Shown piece after piece: positions 50,441 through 64,000 of a stretch of 64,000 nucleotides of DNA (position 1 is its first letter; every line of letters begins with the position of its first letter). The position numbers and the translations under genes were made by a program. This DNA comes from Cheilinus undulatus (taxonomy: Eukaryota; Chordata; Actinopteri; Labriformes; Labridae), in NCBI RefSeq assembly GCF_018320785.1, contig NC_054873.1, positions 28,486,196 to 28,550,195 on the forward strand, read 5' to 3'. The notes under the pieces were generated by a model that saw only the letters and a list, made by a program, of their open reading frames with translations, made no database searches and was not told the DNA's origin.

Positions 50441-50732
50441 CTGTGTGAAGTTTTAACTTATGTCACCTTTTATCATTTATTTTGTCAGATGTATACAACC
50501 AGTGTCATGGTTTAAAAGGAGTTTAGTGGAAAATCAAGCAGGAAGACGTTTTCTACTTATCATTAGTCACCACTCATTCATATTTCTCCCTTCTTCCCTT
50601 CTTTCTTCTCTCCCGCTCTGGTGATCAGCTGATTATGGGCATTCTGCTTCATGCTGAGCTTGTTGTAGATTCATGTGAATCATTGAAAAGAGTATGATCT
50701 AGACCTGCCCTCCTTGCAAAGTGTCTTAAAAA

Positions 50733-50738
50733 TTTATT
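50733..50738 (-). terminator. Candidate ptpdc1 polyadenylation signal
   Basis: AATAAA on the minus strand (TTTATT on plus), about 205 bases beyond the ptpdc1 stop. Other AT-rich options lie further down near 50400. Confidence 0.3.
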
Positions 50739-50942
50739 ATGAATTGGTGCCATAAGATGATTGAGACTGAATTTACTTCCAGTACTCATGGTTTTGATGA
50801 AGCAAACACCATCATCTTCTTCTTTTTTCCACAGGTAGAAAGTAGTAAGAAGAGTTGGTTTTGGCTATTTTTTCCTAAAATCAATCCCATTGGATTAAAT
50901 ATCATAAACAGGGAGAATTGCTTCTGTTTTCCATGCTGCTCT

Positions 50943-53900
50943 TCAGAGAGTGGCATCTGTGCTGCAGGTTCTGCTGTGGTGTTGGTAGTTGTGGCAGGTT
51001 TCTCTCAAACTTGACTTCAGGACTTCCATCAAAGATGCAAGGCTTTCCATCTCCTCTAGAGGGCGCTGGTTGTTCAACAAGAAAGGGACATTAAATTCAA
51101 ACCTAATCAACACCATATTAAAGGAACAAGTAAAGACTCCCAGACTTAACCATAACATGTGTCTTACCTTTGTTAGCGACCTCATCAGTCGTGACAACAG
51201 TGCTTCCTCTCTGTGAGGACAAAACCTGCTCACTGTACTCACACAGCTCAGCAGACAGTAGACAGTGTGTCTCTGGGGCTGGAATAAAGAAATATATTTC
51301 AGTCTTTTTTTTCTACAAGTCCAAGAAAACTTCAGGTGTTGTCTTACCTTCCTGAGCACACTGAGGGGCTTCTTGTTGTTTGCTCCTTGACTTAACTTGT
51401 CCACATCCTCTGCACCCAGAACTGGCTCCTGATGAAGTTAGGAGGAACCAGAGACAAGGCTGACTGGAAGTTATTGAAAAATCTTCTCTAAAAATTAATC
51501 TTTATACTGCCAATACTGCCAATATGTCCTTATTTGATACCACTGACCCTTAATTTTTCCAACCAGGTCCACAACAGACAGCTGAGAACGTGAGGATCAG
51601 ACTCAGTGACCAGCAGAGCCCAGCCACACTCACTGCTGTTCAGCTCCTCCTGTTTAAAAAATACAAATATTAACCCATTTTCTCCACAGCTCTAAATCAT
51701 ACAAATATGTTAAGATATCAAACAGGTTACTTTTGTAGGATTTTTTTTTTTTTTACCTGAAGCAGAGCTGATCTTTGCAGGATGGTTTCCCCTGCAGGAC
51801 CTGGATCTGCCATGGCTTTAGCAACAGTACGGGCAGCAGAGCTTGGGCCTGGATGTTGTGAGTTTCTGCCCAACTGTATACAATGATAAAGTTTTAGATG
51901 CATGCAAAGTTTTCAACTTTATATCGTCTTTTTAAGAATCATAGTAACCTTGGTGATGGAGATGGATTTATAAAGTTGTTTTTTAGCTGTGCATGTGCAC
52001 CTCTCAGTGCAGTCGATGCTTGTTCCTATGTGTGAAATTGGGATGTCGAGTTTATAGGATTTCTTTTTGGGGATTAAATCAGCTTTTAGATCTTGTACAC
52101 ACCAGAGTCTCAGGTTTCTGAGTGCTGGGGTGCAGTATGGACTCCTCTCCAGATTCTTATAATGAAAGAATACAAAAAGAATTCATGATCAGTTTGATTA
52201 GATGGCATCATTTTTAACCTCATAACTTGCTGACCCAATGATGTAAAATTTTCACCTCACTGTTTGTGATCTTGTTGAGATCAGAGTCACTGTAGCTGCG
52301 TCTATCCAGCAGCACCTCTCCCTCACCCTCTATGAACCCCAGTGGCTCGTCCCAGGATGATACTGAATCTGTGTCCAGCCATGAGCCCTGATGACCCTCC
52401 CTCAGTAGGGGCAGGTACTGTTTGGCTGCCAGGGTCTCCCTCACCAACCTGCCCAGGGACCTCAGTGCTGCCCTTTTATCCAGCTCAGCGTGGACATCTG
52501 GAGGAGCAGGGAGACCCAGAGCCAAGCAGGACAGACGCACACAGAGGAGGTAGATCACCTAATAAGAGGACAGCAAAGGAGGAGGTTGGAAATGAGGAGG
52601 TAAATGTGATCATTGTGGAACAACTATCAAATCCTAACCTTTGGTATGTGTCTGAGTGAGCGTGCCTCCTGTCCGTGCAGCAGCAGTGCTTGCCGGTTTA
52701 AATAGTGCTGCAGGGTGAAAGGGGCTCCGTGCCGCAGGCTGAGGTCTGGGTATTGTACCAGCTGTGTGCCAGTCAGGCGTGCAAAGTCAAAGACCTGGCT
52801 GATCTGAGCCCTGGTTTGGATAGAGCGTGGACGTTTGATCCTCACAAAGTGGACCGCCTCACTTGGGCTGATATGCAGCGTGTAGATCAAGTAACAGGCT
52901 ATTAGGACACCTGTTAGGGAGGAAGAACACAGCAGAGATTCACAGTGATAATACAATTATCATACAATCATGTTACATGTGCACAGGATAACACGTGCAG
53001 AATTTATAAAGACAGTAAACAGTGGATACTTCTACCTGTCCTGCCCAGGCCTGCATGGCAGTGTACGGCCACTTTTCCCTCCTTCACTGCAAAGGTCAAA
53101 ACTTTCACTGCATCAATAACACCAACCAGGGAGGACACACCGAAATCTGGCATCCCAAAGTTGTAGAAGTAAACTGCACACAAAAAACATACACAGAAGA
53201 AATCTTTCAGAAACAAATTGAACAGTGAGAGTCACTTATTGTGTTTACAATGCTACGTATTATAGCATAATATTGTAGGGAACACTGGTGGACTCAGAAG
53301 GGGAGAAAAAGTGCTTTCCAGGATGCTCTTGCAGTCAACAAAATGCAATAAAGTGCCCTCCAGGGTGTACATTTAGTTGCCAAAATGTGGAAAAGTGTCC
53401 TCCATTGTGTACTTCAAGTGGATAAACTGTGGTGAAGTACTCTTTCAATGAACAAAATGCAGTGAAGTGCCCTCCAGGGTTCTCTTTTAGTGGACAAAAT
53501 GTGATAAAGTGCCCTGTTGGGTGCCCTTCCAGTGGACTAAATCTGCTAAATTGCCTCTAGCATGCCTTCATGGTAGAAAAATTATGCCCTCAAGGGTGGC
53601 TTCTCAATGGAAAAAAACTGATAAAGTGCCCTTCCCTTCACTGAGTAAGCTCCTTAAGATATTACACATCACTAGTGACAGATGCTTCAGTACAGTGGTT
53701 TTTCTCCAAACTGAAGCTGACATCCTAACTTGTATATTTTTGTTACATGAATAGCTAAAAAACTCAAAATTCCTGTATTTTTTTTAAAGAAAAGTTTAAG
53801 ACGTTTAAATTCAGCCAGGATCCCTAACCCTTTCATCATTAATATATGGCAACCTCTTGTGTGCTAGTGCCCTACAATATACAGTAGGGGCCCTTTTCAT

Positions 53901-54929
53901 TTTCTTTAGACATCCTGAGTCCACCACTGGTAACACAGATCATGATTTGTATCAGTGGAAATGATATTGCACAAAGAGCAACTTTCTCTCATGATTTATT
54001 TCTAATTTCATGTTTCTCACACTTAATTAGTGACAGAAAATCAAAAAGCACAGCCTTTTAGATTTGACCATCAAATTAAGCAGAATTACTGCACTGATTG
54101 TTGTGTAATTACTGTGCTGAGATCTCACTGTCACTGTCCATGAAGATCTGTGGCGAGTATGTGAAGCCACTTTGACAATCCAGGGCTGGTCCACAGTGAG
54201 CGTGCTCTCCTGGCAGCTGCATGTTGATAATAGACTTGATGTTTAATCTGGAAAGAAGGCAGGAATAATAAGAAAACAGCTGATTCTGCGACTCAAATTA
54301 CTATTAAATCTAGTAACTAAAGTTTGCACAAGATTAAAATTGCTGCCATTGATTGGTGTAAATCCAAATGCTGTCAGCCTTATTATAACTGTTTTTTTAA
54401 ACCAAGGGTATTCTCAGTGAGATAAAGAAATCTCTTTTACAATGGAGTACAAGCCAAGACAGCAAAATTTTAAAATCACCACACTAATATGCCAACAAAG
54501 ACCCTTCCACTTATAACTATTCCTCTATCATGCATGTCCATTCACTGCAGAATCATTAATGAATATAGTTACCTTTTAAATTGATCTATTATGTTGTACT
54601 TTTCAATCAGATGGTTGGATGGTCGTGCCATGGCAATAATGTCATCTGTCACCCTGAAATAGTCAGCATGTCTTACTCATTAAACGACCATGAACTGTTT
54701 TTGATACACAAATCCAATGATGCAGTCAGGGTCTCACCAGGAGGAGAAAACCCCTCTGATGGCCTGCTGATTCAGTCTCCAGCACTCTGGTCCTTCATAG
54801 CGGCAGTCAAGACCCCCACAGGCAAGCAGACAGAGGAGTTTGGGTGGGATAGCCTTCACCAGATTCTCTCTGGCCTGGGAATAGGATGGCTGAGGTACTG
54901 GTGTGTGTGGAGCGAAGGTCGGTTTCATC
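50943..54929 (-). CDS. ptpdc1: Protein tyrosine phosphatase domain-containing protein 1-like (12 exons)
   Basis: Cysteine phosphatase of the dual-specificity type. Exons in transcript order: 54929-54738 (ATG at 54928), 54653-54573, 54247-54129, 53173-53036, 52910-52639, 52558-52256, 52155-51949, 51873-51757, 51649-51548, 51428-51348, 51278-51168, 51065-50943. The CDS is 1,845 nt, 614 residues. Landmarks: LACGGLDCRYEGPECW, VTDDIIAMARPSNHLIEKYN, SIINMQLPGEHAHCGP, YFYNFGMPDFGVSS, the active site HCHAGLGRTG (Cys and Arg present), RPRSIQTRAQI, RRSYSDSDLNK, and a C-terminal helical region with CLLWTWLEKLREPVLGAEDV. Human PTPDC1 is longer (roughly 750-800 residues); the middle is shortened here. The start at 54928 follows a CTGCAG acceptor, so a leader exon lies upstream. 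An in-frame ATG at 54979 would extend the protein only if that acceptor is unused. Teleosts may have ptpdc1a/ptpdc1b, not resolved. Confidence 0.92.
53036..53173 (-). CDS. ptpdc1: ptpdc1 catalytic exon
   Basis: Codes YFYNFGMPDFGVSS, KVLTFAVKEGKVAV and the P-loop HCHAGLGRTG, which ends exactly at the exon border. The nucleophile Cys and the phosphate-binding Arg are both present, so the enzyme should be active. Confidence 0.93.
53286..53926. mobile_element. Inverted-repeat element enclosing a minisatellite
   Basis: TGGTGGACTCAG (53286-53297) and CTGAGTCCACCA (53915-53926) are exact inverted copies, and the right end continues CTGG. A 42-bp tandem repeat fills the left half. No target duplication was confirmed. 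Confidence 0.55.
53308..53635. repeat. 42-bp minisatellite, about eight degenerate copies
   Basis: The unit begins AAAGTGCCCTCCAGGGTG and contains AGTGGACAAAATGTGAT. The first two copies are exactly 42 bp; later ones are shortened or diverged. Confidence 0.8.
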
Positions 54930-57900
54930 CTGCAGAATGACAGACACCTGGTAAGGTCAACCTGAGCTGATTCTGCCATTTATTATACCAAAAAAAGAAA
55001 GCCTCATGTTGCCTTCATTCAAGTGTATGAGGGCTTTTTAAATGCATTTTGTAAAACTGACAATTCATACAGTTTAGTAGTTTCGCCTTTTTTGATTTTT
55101 ATTGCACAAAAGTTTGAATACTCAAGTAAAAAAATTTTAAATGCATTCTTCAAATCTCCTGACCACAATTACTCAGTGTACTACTTGTTACATCTATAGC
55201 TATATACTCACATTTAAAACTTACCTTACTGATTATGTTGCAAAGTGAAACTGTATCTCTCATTTCATGTTTCTCCAGAGTTGAAAAGTGCAGGAAAGTT
55301 GAGATAAAGAGTTGCTGAAAGCAGCAGAATACAGACACACACACACGTGCTCCTCAATGCTGACCCACCTCACTGCTACACTCACACAAGAGTGAGCGCT
55401 GACCCAGCTCTGCTAAGCCTGATTATCTATCATAAATACATTAGAACAGACATGCACACATCACAAGCCAATTATATAATGCTTATACCTTCACCTATAG
55501 ACACTGTGTGTAGGTCCTAATTAGCTGTTAGTAGCTGCAGCTTCAAACTGAATTTCATTGAGCTTGTGAGCATAGTTTACATAAAGCATTGTGTACGCTG
55601 ACAGAATAAATGCATTATTGTTAACACCCTGGTGCTTTTCCTCATCAGCTACAGATCAAAATATTTTGCATGAGCAGAATAATGATCTTCAAGAGAGTTG
55701 TTTTTTTCTAAAAAGCTACTTTAAACATAAATACTTGAGTTAAATACTGTTGGTAATCTTTTGTAAGCTGTAATACCTATCATACCAGCAAACTGACACA
55801 TAGTATCACCTCAAAAGCACAACAATAAAAAGGGCTAACTGGACCCTACATGGGATTCATCACATGAACATTAGCTGCGTCTGTACTTTGGACTTTATGT
55901 ACTTATTCAAAATTGGATTCACTTTGCAGATATTTCAGTAAAACCAAAGAACCATGTTTAATAAGTGAGACACTGCAGTTAGGCCTTACATCATTTTGAC
56001 AGTAACACGTTTTATAAAGATCATTTTGCTGTTTTCTGTTGACCCAACCACAACAGTTTTAAAATAAGGCAACCAAGATGTAGAATTTCAGCATTAATTT
56101 ACAAAAATATGGCACTTGGGAGCTGTTTGACAAGAGGTATCAAAAGACATCCAGTGAAGTTTCAAAGAAAGTAAAGGAGGCCACAACTAGGCCAAAAAGT
56201 CAAATGGGGAGAGAGAAAATCAATAATTCGGTTTATTCTTAAAAAGAAAGAGTGCACTGACAACCTCAGAAATAAGCTTTCTGTGAAAACCCCATAAACT
56301 AAAACAAAAAGTCTCCACTTCAGTAACATTTTGATTATTCGAACCCACTGTGGTGGTGAATAGAAGCCTGATTTATATATTTTTTTAAATATATTTTTAA
56401 ATATCTAGTTTTACTTGCTTGCTGAACCTTCAAGGATCGGATGCTTGGTGAGGCACTCAAGTTATAAACCTAATATTTGTGTCTATTATGTAAAAATGAG
56501 AAACTATATACTCTTGATTATCTATTTGAAATTATCTTATAATTCAGGTATTATCTAATGACAGGAAGTTCTTAATTTTTAACAGTCTAGCAAAAAGGGA
56601 CACATGAAAAAAACAACAGTAATGTGTGCATGAGATAAATGTTAACCCTGTGCTCCTCCATACCTGGCTGGCACACCACCATTTCTCATGTTTTTAGTGT
56701 TTAAATAAACATTGATCTGCCATTCCTAAAGGTGTGCCATCAAGACAATCTTATCTTTCTTTATACAAGTTTTCTACACTTGCAGCTTTAATTATTGGGG
56801 CTCCTTCTTCTGCCTTGTTGTATGTAATACGGTTACATGCTCCAGCATTCCTATAAGCCATATTTATAACATACTGTTAAAATGTTATGACTTTTTACAG
56901 TCTTCTCTGTGTGTTCTCCTTTGTTTCCATAAAAACTATACGTCAGCTGTGTAACAGTGAAGAACAGGACAACATAGACTGACACATTTTCCTCTTATCA
57001 CTGCTTTCTCTTCTGTTCCAAAAACAATAGGTCAGAACAAGGGTCGACTGCAGCGTGGATCAATGATAATCAATACTTCCCCCAATGTATGCTAGTTCAA
57101 ACGCTTTTTAATGCTGTACTTTTTAGGCCTTATTTAAAACAAGCCTACCAGAAGCAGCGTTTCTTTACTTCACACAATAGAATATCTTAAAGACATAAAA
57201 AAAAAATAAAGGTTTTAAAATTTGTGCTGTGTTGAAGGGAGTAAATCAGGATAGCATCGCTTGATTTTATCCCCATGAATAAAATCATTATTAAAAAAAG
57301 ATTTAAACAACAGGTGTCTGTCTTTAGAAGGAGAGAAGTCCAAGACAAACATTTTCAAAGTTTTTAGTTGGCTTTATTTTGAGTGTTTTCTTTAAAACAT
57401 GTCAAGGAAAAAATTTTAGGAGTGGCAGCTCTAGCAACTGCAATCATAGTTTGGAATGCTTACACAAATAAACCACCAGGCTGGTATGCTTTTGTGTTTT
57501 AGAAAGGGTAAAATAATATAAACCATTATATACCATAGACAGTACTACAAAACAATGACAACAAAATAACACATGCTACCTTTGTACTGACACTGGCTCT
57601 GTGTCAGCACTGAAGAGATGCCTCCTTCTCCTTGTCAGTGAAAACAAAAGAACAGAAATGTAAATTCAACCCTTTTTGAGGAGGAAATTATAAAATGGAA
57701 GCGAGCTGAGTGCGGGAAATCCTGGTAGATATTTAAGCCAAAAAGGCCTTAAAGACTCCTGCTGGTGTTTGTTTGCTGCAGAAACGTAACAAAGCAACAA
57801 AAGAGGATGCGTCTCATTACATTGTTTTCTTTCTTTCAAAAGTCAGCAAAGCATTTCAGGGGGTTAATGACACAAAAATAGGGAATACTTAGATTTGTTT

Positions 57901-58586
57901 TCAGAGTGGACAGAAGGCACATTGCTCATTTATGGATGTATTTACAGGGAGGCAGCATGGTTTCACACCAACAAAAATCTGTATTAGAAATCAATGCAAA
58001 CCTCATGTAGCATCCATCTTTGTCATTCTGTTGGTTACAGGCCTGTTAAACAACAAATTAGCATCAAACTAAGGGCAAAGCAGTGAAGAGCAAAAGGTCA
58101 CCTCTAAGAGGGAGTCAAATATCCATGAGGGCTTGGAGAGATGAACAGCTTGTGGCAGCTGACAAATTCTCCTACACCAAAACTCAGAGGTTATATTTTC
58201 ATGTTCCCAAACTCAGGCTTGACAACATCTACGAAGTACGCAAAAAAATTTATAGAAGTGGTTGTTGTACATGTAAATGCTACGTAGACAGGAAAGGAAG
58301 ATGATAATATTTAATTCAATGTTTGCAGGATATCTCCCAAACAGGCCATTTGCTCATCATGCAAAAAACAGGGGCAGAGATAACACAGTAAGAAATTGAT
58401 TTGAAAAAGAAAAATATATAAGAAATTAAAATTTTCCCCAAAGGTAAATATATTGTCCACCAGTCTTGACTTTTCTGTGAACACTGGTGGAAGAAAGCTG
58501 TGTGTTCCTGGATCACGTCTGTCTCTTCTCATCTGTCCTGTGCCATTCAGTCTCTCTCTCTCTCTCCTTTGTCAGGTCGTTCCTCG
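54930..58586. other. Intergenic DNA between ptpdc1 and the ARF gene
   Basis: Should hold the ptpdc1 leader exon and promoter (left part) and the ARF 3' UTR (about 57360-58586). AT-rich; no gene or clear repeat recognised. Confidence 0.5.
57373..57378 (-). terminator. Candidate polyadenylation signal of the ARF gene
   Basis: AATAAA on the minus strand (TTTATT on plus) about 1.2 kb beyond the ARF stop codon. It is consistent with the kilobase-size 3' UTRs of vertebrate ARF genes but not proven. Confidence 0.3.
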
Positions 58587-63940
<5,354 letters not shown>

Positions 63941-64000
63941 TACTGGTCGCGGATGTTTGAAACCACGAAAGAAAAAAACTGATATCAGCCCCTGAAAAAG
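63941..64000 (-). other. ARF 5' UTR start
   Basis: Bases upstream of the ARF ATG to the window edge. The leader is GC-richer than the introns. The promoter may extend beyond the window. Confidence 0.35.

Larger units (their letters stand above)
48600..50942. other. Intergenic DNA between odf3b and ptpdc1
   Basis: Contains a GT-rich run 48622-48655, a short tandem array 48767-48827, a Tc1-like element 49191-50060 and a possible repeat at 50250-50440. Nothing else is recognised. Confidence 0.65.
53174..54128 (-). other. ptpdc1 intron carrying a minisatellite element
   Basis: Most of this intron is the inverted-repeat-framed minisatellite at 53286-53926. The other ptpdc1 introns are short and show nothing recognisable. 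Confidence 0.7.

Noticed and set aside
51066-51113. Earlier acceptor (TTGATTAG) for the last ptpdc1 exon
   Set aside because: In the required phase it reads Val then a stop; the acceptor GAACAACCAG at 51066 keeps the frame to a proper C-terminus.
54929-54979. Upstream ATG extending ptpdc1 by 17 residues
   Set aside because: The stretch includes a good acceptor (TCATTCTGCAG) immediately before the chosen ATG, so it is more likely intron.

Overview
This window is nuclear DNA from a bony fish, probably a percomorph-like teleost (the lineage is inferred). The evidence is spliced vertebrate genes with GT/AG introns, several decayed Tc1-like transposons, a 3' repeat with an (ATCC)n tail typical of fish L2-type elements, a TTAA-flanked piggyBac-like element, and many CA/CT microsatellites. 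There is no bacterial, phage or CRISPR content. Exons were joined by eye from splice sites, reading phase and recognised protein families. For all four genes the joined coding length is an exact multiple of three.

Bases 1-39,745 (+ strand) hold the 3' two thirds of a SHANK3 scaffold gene of the postsynaptic density. Eleven exons between 16,909 and 39,745 give 1,319 residues: the end of the SH3-PDZ linker, the PDZ domain, the long proline-rich region with Homer and cortactin ligands, and the C-terminal SAM domain. The ankyrin and SH3 exons are not in the window, so bases 1-16,908 should be intron. Within the gene I see two candidate internal first exons, at 3,620-3,737 and at 28,321-28,528. 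Both join downstream SHANK3 coding in the correct phase. They would make short isoforms without ankyrin/SH3, or without ankyrin/SH3/PDZ. Intragenic promoters are known for mammalian SHANK3.

Bases 39,746-46,828 are a convergent intergenic stretch that holds the shank3 3' UTR and an old repeat. Three genes follow on the minus strand. odf3b/cimap1b (46,829-48,062) is a 256-residue SHIPPO-repeat protein of cilia and sperm tails, with a separate 5' non-coding exon and an X-box-like site upstream. ptpdc1 (50,943-54,929) is a 614-residue dual-specificity-type phosphatase with an intact HCxxGxxR active site. A class II-type ARF GTPase (58,587-63,940) has 180 residues. The SHANK3-ODF3B neighbourhood also exists at human 22q13.33; the ptpdc1 and arf neighbours look specific to fish.

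The introns carry most of the mobile DNA: deleted or fragmentary Tc1-like copies near 5.0-5.7, 15.8-16.0, 21.7-22.2, 49.2-50.06 and 60.46-60.65 kb; a 544-bp TA-flanked MITE at 17.3 kb; a 939-bp TTAA-flanked piggyBac-like MITE at 13.6 kb; and a 42-bp minisatellite framed by inverted repeats in a ptpdc1 intron at 53.3-53.9 kb.
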